Assembly (NCBI GenBank): GCA_964652155.1
Contig: CAZZBK010000210.1
Span: 1-7,160, forward strand
Reading direction: 5' to 3'
Source: CAZZBK01 sp964652155
Lineage (GTDB): Bacteria; Planctomycetota; Planctomycetia; Pirellulales; PNKZ01
Length of the DNA stretch: 7,160 bases
Both the position numbers and the translations under genes were made by a program. Shown here in pieces: positions 1 through 5,398 of the stretch (position 1 is its first letter; each line of letters begins with the position of its first letter). The notes below the pieces were generated by a model, which was not told the origin of the DNA, made no database searches, and was given only the letters and a program-made list of their open reading frames with translations.

Positions 1-355
1 TGTACTTGAGGCCGGTCGACTTGACCAACTCGCAAATCTGTCGGCACTCGTCGATCGTCGTGGCCATCGGGACGGTACACATCACATGCTTGCCCGCCTT
101 GAGGGCCGCGATCGACATGGGAGCATGATCGGGGATCGGCGAGTTGATGTGGACAAAGTCGACGTTGGGGTCCTTGAGCACGTCTTCGTATTTCGTGAAT
201 CGCTTGTCGATGTGAAAGCGATCGCCGACTTCGTTCAGTTTGTCGACGTTCCGCTGGCAGATGGCGTACATCTCGGCATTCGGATGCCGCTGATAGATCG
301 GAATGAACTCTGCGCCAAAACCCAGGCCCACGATCGCGACACGAACCTTGCTCAT
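1..355 (-). CDS. Gfo/Idh/MocA family oxidoreductase, N-terminal part (3' end beyond window)
   Basis: Likely an NAD(P)-dependent sugar, polyol or cyclitol dehydrogenase; only the first 118 codons are in the window. The protein starts MSKVRVAIVGLGFGAEFIP, with the Rossmann dinucleotide-binding glycines at residues 10-14, and continues with typical family features: a YEDVL segment near 56-60, NSPIPDHAP near 71-79 and AALKAGKHVMC at 83-93. The ATG is preceded by a good Shine-Dalgarno site (TGGAG at 364-368, about 8 nt upstream), which fixes the start. Oddity: where the family normally has the Glu-Lys-Pro motif carrying the catalytic lysine, this protein has Thr94-Val95-Pro96, so the lysine is absent. 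I recall a Gfo/Idh subgroup with a similar VPMAT motif, so this may be a subfamily trait rather than decay. The C-terminal substrate domain is not visible, so the substrate is unknown. It is the last gene of the minus-strand block. Confidence 0.9.
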   Translation of the reverse strand, partial: MSKVRVAIVGLGFGAEFIPIYQRHPNAEMYAICQRNVDKLNEVGDRFHIDKRFTKYEDVLKDPNVDFVHINSPIPDHAPMSIAALKAGKHVMCTVPMATTIDECRQICELVKSTGLKY

Positions 356-427
356 GCTGTTGCTCCACGTTCGACTTCGTCACTTGGTGATGCCGACTAA
401 TTTAACGCATGACGAAGGAAAATGCAT

Positions 428-512
428 GTAGGGTACGCACCCCGTGCGTACCATGCTTGAATTGACAAATCGACCCAAATCGGAAGCGGTACGCACGGGG
501 TGCGTACCCTAC
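428..512. repeat. REPIN/BIME-like element: two inverted GTAG-headed palindromes
   Basis: Two perfect 25-nt copies lie in inverted orientation (428-452 and 488-512), separated by a 35-nt, relatively A/T-rich spacer. Each copy is GTAG followed by a 9-bp perfect stem (GGTACGCAC / GTGCGTACC) with a CCC loop. The GTAG heads sit at the two outer ends of the element. This is the architecture of REP sequences paired into a REPIN, which in other bacteria are mobilised in trans by a RAYT (Y1/HUH) transposase; no such gene is in the window. The repeats sit in the 176-bp gap between two minus-strand genes, starting 19 nt past the stop of the TIM-barrel gene. Their hairpins could also protect or terminate its transcript, although there is no T-tract. 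Confidence 0.85.
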
Positions 513-531
513 GGCTGTGCGTCGGCCAGTA

Positions 532-1359
532 TTACGGCCGATCAAAGCTGGTCGACATCTCGAAGAAGTGCTCGAACGAGCGGCGTGTCTGCGCGAGCAA
601 CTCGTCGTTGTCGGTCCACTCGATTTCAGGACCCATCAGCAGCACGTCCAGGTAGCCATCGTAGCCGGCGTTGCGAAGCGCGAGCAAAATTTCTCGCATC
701 GGCAACTCGCCCGACCCGAGCGGGCAGCGATCTTGTTCGCCGTCGACAGGGGGCCGTCCGTCGCCAAGATGCACCAGGGCCGTTCGCGGCGCGATCTCGG
801 CGAGCCGCTCGCAGAAGTGCGGCTCGAAGCCCAGGTGATACGTGTCGAGCGACAATTTCAGCAGCGGATGAGCGAGCGAGTCGAGAAATTCGAGCGACTC
901 GTCGAGCGATGTTAGGAATGTCCAGCCCGAGGCGCACTCCGGATGCATCGGTTCCAAGGCCAGCGTGACGCCGTGCTCCTCGGCCACGCTGAGCAATTTC
1001 TGGAGCGACTCGCGGACCAGCCGGCGAACATGTTTGTGCGTGTGCCCGCCACGCGCGCCGGTGTAGATGACCAGGCAGTTGGCTTGCAGCGCCGCGGTCA
1101 AGCGGATCGCGTCCATCGCATCAGTCAGGCTGTCACGGAGCGAGCGGCCGTCGTTGCCCGTGAAACCGCCGGCGTACATCAGATGCGAAACGCTCAGCGA
1201 GTGCTCGGCGAGCAGTTCGATGGCGCGTTGCTCGCCGTAATCGAGCAGTTTGCGGCGCCACACGCCGATGGCGTTCCAACCGTGCGCGGCGAAGTTGACC
1301 ACGTCTTCTTCAAACGACCATCGGTAGGTCGTCAGTTCGTTGATCGACAACCGCAGCAT
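532..1359 (-). CDS. Sugar phosphate isomerase/epimerase-like TIM-barrel protein (xylose isomerase-like, AP-endonuclease 2 superfamily)
   Basis: Predicted cytoplasmic sugar isomerase or epimerase of the xylose-isomerase-like TIM-barrel superfamily, 275 aa, a usual length. It begins MLRLSINELTTYRWSFEEDV. Expected metal-site strands are visible: LALEPMHP (Glu136), LSLDTYHLG (Asp172, His175) and ALVHLGDG (His197). The fourth ligand, normally a Glu on strand 8 in a GYxGxxxVE context, appears to be Leu240 (GYDGYLDVLLMGPE); Asp238 or Glu245 might substitute. The reading frame is open upstream to 1551, but I chose the ATG at 1359: a Shine-Dalgarno AGAGGAG lies 10 nt upstream, family homology begins there, and a good promoter lies inside the upstream extension. 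Neighbouring MFS and Gfo/Idh genes on the same strand suggest sugar or polyol catabolism; the substrate is unknown. Confidence 0.85.
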   Translation of the reverse strand: MLRLSINELTTYRWSFEEDVVNFAAHGWNAIGVWRRKLLDYGEQRAIELLAEHSLSVSHLMYAGGFTGNDGRSLRDSLTDAMDAIRLTAALQANCLVIYTGARGGHTHKHVRRLVRESLQKLLSVAEEHGVTLALEPMHPECASGWTFLTSLDESLEFLDSLAHPLLKLSLDTYHLGFEPHFCERLAEIAPRTALVHLGDGRPPVDGEQDRCPLGSGELPMREILLALRNAGYDGYLDVLLMGPEIEWTDNDELLAQTRRSFEHFFEMSTSFDRP

Positions 1360-1369
1360 GCTGGTCTGG

Positions 1370-1376
1370 CTCCTCT
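1370..1376 (-). promoter_or_regulatory. Shine-Dalgarno site of the TIM-barrel gene
   Basis: The minus strand reads AGAGGAG here, with 10 nt to the ATG at 1359. It is one of the few clear ribosome-binding sites in the window and decides the start of this gene against the in-frame upstream ATG at 1551. Confidence 0.7.
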
Positions 1377-1428
1377 GTTCGAACGCCACGAGCGAGACGA
1401 TGGGGGACTCGCACTCAACGAGGGTCAC

Positions 1429-1457
1429 AGTATCACGCAAGCCGATCGAACTGTAAA
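1429..1457 (-). promoter_or_regulatory. Predicted sigma-70-type promoter for the TIM-barrel gene
   Basis: On the minus strand a TTTACA box (1452-1457, 5/6 to TTGACA) is followed by exactly 17 nt and then GATACT (1429-1434, 4/6 to TATAAT, preceded by TG as in an extended -10, although one base closer). The expected transcription start is near 1422, giving a leader of about 60 nt that contains the AGAGGAG site. It lies in the 163-bp gap after the MFS gene, so the TIM-barrel gene may be transcribed independently of the thioesterase-MFS pair. Prediction by eye only. Confidence 0.45.
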
Positions 1458-1506
1458 GCCGATCCGAATCAATTCGCGCGAGACGCCACGCACTGAACGA
1501 TCGAAC

Positions 1507-1524
1507 AGCATGCTGCGGCATGCT
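1507..1524. other. Short stem-loop overlapping the MFS stop codon
   Basis: A perfect 7-bp inverted repeat (AGCATGC / GCATGCT) with a 4-nt loop covers the last two bases transcribed of the MFS stop codon and continues downstream. No T-tract follows on the minus strand, so it is at best a weak terminator or 3'-end stabiliser. It could also be chance in GC-rich DNA. Confidence 0.35.
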
Positions 1525-2854
1525 ACGTGAGCGCGTCGAGTTCGATTTCATGACGCGGTTCGTTGAGCCGCAGCGTCATGAACCCGCCCAGGCACAGCAG
1601 CGCCGCGCCGCTGACAAAAATCAACTCGAACCCCCAGCGGTCGACGAGCGCTCCGACCAATGGCGAAACGACGAACGGAGCCGCTTGACACAGGCTCATC
1701 GTGCTCAGATAACGGGGGTGGTCGTGGGCGGGGCTCGCTTCGAGCGTGTAGCCCAGCATCGTCTTGAGCGACATCGGCGTCATGCCCAACGGGATGAACA
1801 CCAGCCAGTAGTAGCCGCGTCCCCATTCGGGCCAAACGATCGCCAAAGCCACTGCTAGCAGCGGCGCGACGGCCATGCCGAACATCGTGTAACGTAGCGC
1901 CATCCTTTCACCATGCCGGTGAACCACGCGCCCCAGCAGCGTGCCAAACACCCCCAGCGACAGGTTCTGCACGACGACCCAAATCATCAACTGCTCGCGG
2001 GCCAGCGACAACTCTTGCCGCGCCAAGGCCTGGTAGTGCGGAAACAAAATGTTCTGCGTGGCCGAGAGCATCGCCACGACCGCAAAGCGTCGATAATTGG
2101 CGTCGTGCAACAGCACCTCCCAGGCGCCACGAAAGGCTTTGCTCTGCGTGCTTGATGTGAGCTTCGGGTGCTCGTCGGGGCGCTCGACCAACCAGGGGAG
2201 GCAACCGGCCGCGACCACGAATAGAATGCCCGTGAAGCCGAAGATGAATGTGAAGCCGCCGTCGGCCATTCGCAGCCAGTCTCCCATCAGCCACCAGGCG
2301 AACAGCACGGCGAGCCAAGAGCCGATGGGCACGCTCCAACTGATGAGTCGACCGCGCGACGCGATGCTGATCAGTTTGCCCTGCAGCGTGCCGTAGCTCA
2401 ATTGGTTGAGGCCATACACCATCGAGAAGACGGCGTAGACCGTGAGGAAAAATGTTGCCATCCAACTCGGTCCTGCTGCGCCATACTGCCACCACACGGC
2501 CGCGAGCGTGAGAAACGCGACGGCCATCGCCAGGGTCCAAAGCATCAGCGCGCCACGCTTAAAGGGGGCGCGTCGCAGGTGCGCGTAATAAAACGTCGGC
2601 GGTATGCTTTGCCCAAAGCGGTTGACCACCGGCAGCAAGCCACGCAGCCATCCCGCGCCCGCCACGGCGTCGAGAAACGCCGGCATGATGACGCTCTCCG
2701 TCTTGAAGATCCAACCGATCCGCACGAGCACGTCGTACAAACCCATCACCAACATATTGCGCCGCTCATGCTCGACCCCTGGCTTCAGAGCAGGGAGGTC
2801 GGCCGACTCGTCGGTCGCGGCGGGATCATCGTTCGAATCAGGGGACATGCTCAC
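1523..2854 (-). CDS. MFS transporter
   Basis: Predicted inner-membrane secondary transporter of the major facilitator superfamily, 443 aa, with about 12 hydrophobic segments starting near residue 35. Conserved inter-helix loops are recognisable: GTLLGRVVHRHGER at 304-317 (a diverged GxxxDRxGRR motif) and GALVDRWG at 401-408. A central hydrophilic loop at about 223-250 divides the two halves, and the first ~30 residues are a polar acidic cytoplasmic tail. The chosen start is a GTG at 2854 that overlaps the upstream thioesterase stop (GTGA, 4-nt overlap), which suggests translational coupling; an ATG two codons later (2848) is equally possible, and neither has a strong Shine-Dalgarno site. The substrate cannot be read from sequence; nearby sugar-type enzymes suggest a sugar or organic acid. 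A PPTFYYAHLRRAPFKRG loop near 85-101 replaces the usual first-half motif A. Confidence 0.88.
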   Translation of the reverse strand: MSMSPDSNDDPAATDESADLPALKPGVEHERRNMLVMGLYDVLVRIGWIFKTESVIMPAFLDAVAGAGWLRGLLPVVNRFGQSIPPTFYYAHLRRAPFKRGALMLWTLAMAVAFLTLAAVWWQYGAAGPSWMATFFLTVYAVFSMVYGLNQLSYGTLQGKLISIASRGRLISWSVPIGSWLAVLFAWWLMGDWLRMADGGFTFIFGFTGILFVVAAGCLPWLVERPDEHPKLTSSTQSKAFRGAWEVLLHDANYRRFAVVAMLSATQNILFPHYQALARQELSLAREQLMIWVVVQNLSLGVFGTLLGRVVHRHGERMALRYTMFGMAVAPLLAVALAIVWPEWGRGYYWLVFIPLGMTPMSLKTMLGYTLEASPAHDHPRYLSTMSLCQAAPFVVSPLVGALVDRWGFELIFVSGAALLCLGGFMTLRLNEPRHEIELDALT

Positions 2855-3327
2855 GGTTGTGGCCGTGCCTCGGGCGTGCCGAACGATCGCCCCTCATGCG
2901 CCTCGATCGCCTGACGGATCTCGTCCGGAATGCCGGTCGGCTTTTGCTTGAGGTAGTCGAACACGACGATCGTCGAGTCCCCCTCGGCCACCACGGCCTG
3001 TTGAGCCAAACTGTAGATGCGATGCTCGATCTGCACGCTGCTCCGACCCAGTCGCGTGACCCGGGTGCCGATTTCAACCTCGTCGGGATATTTGACCTGC
3101 CGCCGATAGTCGCAACGGATCGAAGCCAGGATCGGCCCGATCTTCTGCCGCTCGTACCAAGGATCGAAGCCCAAGCGGCTCATGTAATCGATACGCCCCG
3201 TCTCGAACCAGCGAAAGTAGACCGTGTTGTTCACATGACCGAAAGCGTCTTGGTCGCCCCACTGCACGGGCCAGCGGAGCACCAAGCGATAATCGGTCAA
3301 GTGTGTCGTTGGCGAGGCGTCGGTCAT
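2851..3327 (-). CDS. Acyl-CoA thioesterase, hotdog fold (4HBT/YbgC-like)
   Basis: Small cytoplasmic thioesterase of the 4-hydroxybenzoyl-CoA thioesterase class, 158 aa, expected to hydrolyse an acyl- or aryl-CoA to the free acid and CoA. The signature VQWGDQDAFGHVNNTVYF lies at residues 21-38; Asp27 is the probable catalytic acid and the GHVNN segment forms the start of the central hotdog helix. The following strands (LASIRCDYRRQVKYPDEV, SVQIEHRIY, VAEGDSTIVVFD) match the family order. The last 15 or so residues are a polar tail. Upstream of the ATG there is only a poor GATAGG, not a clear Shine-Dalgarno site. Its stop overlaps the MFS start, so the two are very probably co-transcribed. The natural substrate is not predictable, since this family is broad. 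Confidence 0.9.
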   Translation of the reverse strand: MTDASPTTHLTDYRLVLRWPVQWGDQDAFGHVNNTVYFRWFETGRIDYMSRLGFDPWYERQKIGPILASIRCDYRRQVKYPDEVEIGTRVTRLGRSSVQIEHRIYSLAQQAVVAEGDSTIVVFDYLKQKPTGIPDEIRQAIEAHEGRSFGTPEARPQP

Positions 3328-3368
3328 GCGGTGCCTATCGAGTTAAAGAAAGGAGCGTGTGACAGAAT

Positions 3369-3517
3369 CCCTTCTCCCTTTGGGAGAAGGTGCCCGAAGG
3401 GCGGATGAGGGGGGGCGTCGTGTCACACGGATGGACGACATAGCGGATCGTTGCCGCGCCTCGGCACGCCCTCACCTGGCTCGCTGCGCTCGCCATCCTC
3501 TCCCAGAGGGAGATGGG
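3369..3517. repeat. Paired inverted palindromic repeat, second family (about 150 bp)
   Basis: This element fills most of the 235-bp gap between the thioesterase and the second Gfo/Idh gene. The left end holds a perfect 9-bp hairpin (CCTTCTCCC, loop TTT, GGGAGAAGG at 3370-3390), then a smaller GCCC-GAA-GGGC hairpin and GGATGAGGG. Read on the minus strand, the right end (3469-3517) repeats the same plan in diverged form: CCCATCTCCCTCTGGGAGAG, a GGCGAGC...GCGAGCC palindrome and GGTGAGGG. The two halves are therefore inverted, imperfect copies of one unit about 45 nt long. Similar CCCTCACCC/GGGAGAGG units recur as intergenic repeats in many planctomycetes (recollection, not a search). No protein-coding evidence was found in the gap; one short minus-strand frame here is composed of repeat sequence. 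Confidence 0.7.
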
Positions 3518-3562
3518 TAAGAGCATGTCTCTGCGATCGGGCAAGTTGGATTTCATCGTCGC

Positions 3563-4543
3563 TCAAACGTTGACACAGCGGCGCGAACGCATCGACTCGA
3601 GCGCCGCGAGATTCACGTGCAGCGTATGCAACGCCGCCTCGATCGGGCAAGGGTTCGCCCCCTGCCCAGCGAGCAGCGCGAGAAACGCGCGAGCCTGGCG
3701 ACGAAACAGGTCGTCCCGCTCGCCGACCACCGGACCGTTCCATTGCCAATCCCGATCGCCGCGACGTTGCAGGCCGTAGGTCCCCTCGGGCAATTTCAGT
3801 TCGGCCGATCCGAGTGAGCCGTGCAGGCTGACTCGCAATTGATTGGGGATCATGAACTGGTTTTCAGCAAGCGAGAACATGATCCGCCCACCGTCGAGTC
3901 GGCCGACCATGTGGGCCGTGTCGTCCACTTCGACTCCGTCGAGCACCTGATTGGCCGCGTCGCAAAACACCCAATCGAAGCGCGCCTGTGTAACACAAGT
4001 GATCAGATCGACCATGTGCGTGGCGGCGTCTTGAATGCAACCGCCGCCGGTCTCGTAACGGGCGTAATAGAGTTGACGGTAGGTGGGGCGAAACGAGGGG
4101 TAGTTTTGTCCCCCTTCGACCGTGACCGCGCGAAGGTCGCCGAGCAGGCCGTGGGCGATCAAATCACGAACGGCAAGCACGGCCGGATGGACCCGAAACA
4201 CGTATGCGATCTGAATCGGCTTGTCCTGCCGCGCCTCGATCAGGCGCGCGACATCCTCGGCGCGCGTGGCGAGCGGCTTCTCGATAAGTAGCCCACGCAC
4301 TCGAGGCAGCAGCCGCAGGGCATGTTCGACATGCAAATGGGCCGGCGTGCAGATGACCGCGGCGTCCCACTGCGGCGCGAGCGCGTCGTCGAGCGCGGCG
4401 AACGACTCGACCTGATAGCGATGGGCGATCTCCTTGCGACGTGCCTCGTTTGTGTCGCACAGCGCGAGCGTCGCGCCCGACTGCTGAAAGCAGCGTAAGT
4501 GCCGCTCGCCGATCGATCCGCCGCCAACGACCAAGATATTCAT
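3563..4543 (-). CDS. Gfo/Idh/MocA family oxidoreductase
   Basis: Full-length NAD(P)-dependent oxidoreductase of 326 aa, slightly short for the family. The start MNILVVGGGSIGERH gives the Rossmann glycine motif at residues 7-12. The canonical Glu88-Lys89-Pro90 motif is intact (LLIEKPLATRAED), and the second-domain signature GGGCIQDAATHMVDL places Asp172 and His176 as the usual catalytic partners of Lys89. AICTP-type nucleotide-binding residues follow at about 62-67. It probably oxidises or epimerises a hydroxyl group of a sugar, inositol or nucleotide sugar; the substrate is unresolved. The start sits right at the conserved N-terminus although no strong Shine-Dalgarno site is present. It is the first gene of the minus-strand block and is separated from the thioesterase by a repeat-filled 235-bp gap, so co-transcription with the downstream genes is uncertain. 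Confidence 0.9.
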   Translation of the reverse strand: MNILVVGGGSIGERHLRCFQQSGATLALCDTNEARRKEIAHRYQVESFAALDDALAPQWDAAVICTPAHLHVEHALRLLPRVRGLLIEKPLATRAEDVARLIEARQDKPIQIAYVFRVHPAVLAVRDLIAHGLLGDLRAVTVEGGQNYPSFRPTYRQLYYARYETGGGCIQDAATHMVDLITCVTQARFDWVFCDAANQVLDGVEVDDTAHMVGRLDGGRIMFSLAENQFMIPNQLRVSLHGSLGSAELKLPEGTYGLQRRGDRDWQWNGPVVGERDDLFRRQARAFLALLAGQGANPCPIEAALHTLHVNLAALESMRSRRCVNV

Positions 4544-4704
4544 GTCAAGTCTCGCAACCTCGTGGAGCGGTCACCGTACGCCAAGACGCCCAGTCATGCA
4601 AGCCGCTCGGAACCGAGTGCGGTGGTGTGGTAGGATGTTCGTCTGAAATAAATGCTCCGGCTCGGAGTCGTGAGACAGCGATACTCTATTCACGGTTCGC
4701 GTTC
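4544..4704. other. Divergent intergenic region
   Basis: This 161-bp gap separates the minus-strand oxidoreductase from the plus-strand LRR lipoprotein and must hold the 5' control regions of both. I see two small inverted repeats (CTCGG-AA-CCGAG at 4606-4617 and CTCCG-GCT-CGGAG at 4655-4667) but no convincing promoter in either direction. The plus-strand reading frame is open across it, yet its translation is low-complexity and Arg/Ser-rich with no family resemblance, so I treat it as non-coding. Confidence 0.5.
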
Positions 4705-5343
4705 ATGAACAGATATCGACCAATTCATGCGGTGCTGCTTGCACTGACGCTGCTCGTCGGCTGTGCCGAGCCCCCTCCCCTGCCCCAGGCCATCGAGCAC
4801 GTTGAGCGAGGCATGACGGACGAGATCGTACTCCCCAGCACGGTCATGCAAGATCCTGAATTCGCCACGATCGCGTCGCTTAAAAAATTGCGCGTGCTGC
4901 ATTTGCCGCAGGCCCATGTCTCGGACCAAGTCGTCGAGCACCTGGAGCAACTCACGGCGCTCGAATCGCTGGTGCTAGGAAGCACGTCACTCTCGGACGA
5001 TTCGCTGCGTCGGCTCGTCAAGCTGCCGCGGCTCACACGACTGAACGTCGATGCGTGTCGCTGGACCGACGAGGGGCTGTTGCTCCTCGAGCAATTTCCC
5101 CTGTTGACGAACCTCCGATTCAGTTCGTCGCGGGTCACCGAGGCGGGGCTGAAACAGCTCGGGCAACTCCGCTCGTTGCGGTTCCTGATTGTGCGCGACA
5201 TGCCTTTGACTGACGACGTGCTCGACGAACTGGCGGGGCTGCCTGACTTGGAATCGCTGTATATTTCCGGAACTCGCGTCACCGAAAAGGGTTGGGATCG
5301 CTTGCAGCAGCGCCGTCCGCGGCTTCATGTGCACGGTCCATAA
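4705..5343 (+). CDS. Leucine-rich-repeat lipoprotein
   Basis: Predicted exported lipoprotein of 212 aa. The N-terminus MNRYRPIHAVLLALTLLVGC is a type II signal peptide with lipobox LVGC (residues 17-20, lipidated Cys20). A short Pro-rich linker follows, and then the rest of the protein is leucine-rich repeat: six repeats start at residues 59, 83, 107, 131, 155 and 179, each exactly 24 residues with no insertions, of the form LxxLxxLxLxxxxxTDxxLxxLxx. A degenerate seventh unit at 35-58 (IVLPST aligned with LHLPQA) caps the solenoid. There is no catalytic domain; a protein- or ligand-binding role at the cell envelope is the usual inference. I chose the ATG at 4705 because it gives the signal peptide; the open frame extends to 4441 but that extension is antisense to the neighbouring gene. 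No Shine-Dalgarno site is visible. Such LRR lipoproteins are numerous in planctomycetes, with unknown function. Confidence 0.85.
   Translation: MNRYRPIHAVLLALTLLVGCAEPPPLPQAIEHVERGMTDEIVLPSTVMQDPEFATIASLKKLRVLHLPQAHVSDQVVEHLEQLTALESLVLGSTSLSDDSLRRLVKLPRLTRLNVDACRWTDEGLLLLEQFPLLTNLRFSSSRVTEAGLKQLGQLRSLRFLIVRDMPLTDDVLDELAGLPDLESLYISGTRVTEKGWDRLQQRRPRLHVHGP
4879..5310 (+). repeat. Six in-frame 72-nt leucine-rich-repeat units
   Basis: The protein-level 24-residue period corresponds to six consecutive 72-nt units with no indel. The units are conserved at Leu positions and at the T/S-D/E pair but are clearly diverged at the DNA level, so this is an old, selected solenoid rather than a recent tandem duplication. 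Confidence 0.8.
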
Positions 5344-5363
5344 AAAAGTCCAGAAAGAATTGG

Positions 5364-5392
5364 TTGCCAGAAACGGTTGGGTGCATGAAAAT
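5364..5392 (+). promoter_or_regulatory. Predicted promoter, possibly giving a leaderless mRNA
   Basis: TTGCCA (5364-5369, 5/6 to TTGACA) is followed by a 17-nt spacer and GAAAAT (5387-5392, 4/6 to TATAAT). A start 6-8 nt downstream falls at about 5398-5400, which is the ATG of the zinc-finger gene itself (5399). The absence of any Shine-Dalgarno site before that ATG agrees with a leaderless start. It lies in the 55-bp gap after the LRR gene. Prediction by eye. Confidence 0.4.
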
Positions 5393-5398
5393 AGTTCC

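Noticed and set aside
462..490. TTGACA -35 box inside the REPIN spacer
   Set aside because: It is a perfect hexamer on the plus strand, but 17 nt downstream there is AGCGGT rather than a -10, and no plus-strand gene follows.
428..512. CRISPR repeats
   Set aside because: The two copies are inverted rather than direct, and there are only two; CRISPR arrays need direct repeats with regular spacers.
3369..3390. Intrinsic terminator
   Set aside because: The 9-bp hairpin is strong, but no T-tract follows on either strand and the same unit is repeated inverted nearby, so a repeat element explains it better.
2857..3408. Plus-strand open frame opposite the thioesterase
   Set aside because: The minus-strand frame carries an unmistakable hotdog thioesterase signature; the opposite frame has no family features and runs into the repeat element.
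4570..4605. Minus-strand promoter TTGCAT-17-TACGGT for the Gfo/Idh gene
   Set aside because: Spacing is right but each box matches only 3 of 6 consensus bases, no better than chance in a 161-bp gap.
4609..4646. ECF-type promoter (GGAAC ... CGTCTGA) for the LRR gene
   Set aside because: The two boxes match ECF consensus words, but they are 26 nt apart, too far for the usual 16-17 nt spacing.
4441..4704. N-terminal extension of the LRR protein
   Set aside because: It overlaps the oppositely transcribed Gfo/Idh gene, is Arg/Ser-rich and unstructured, and would bury the signal peptide and lipobox found at the ATG at 4705.
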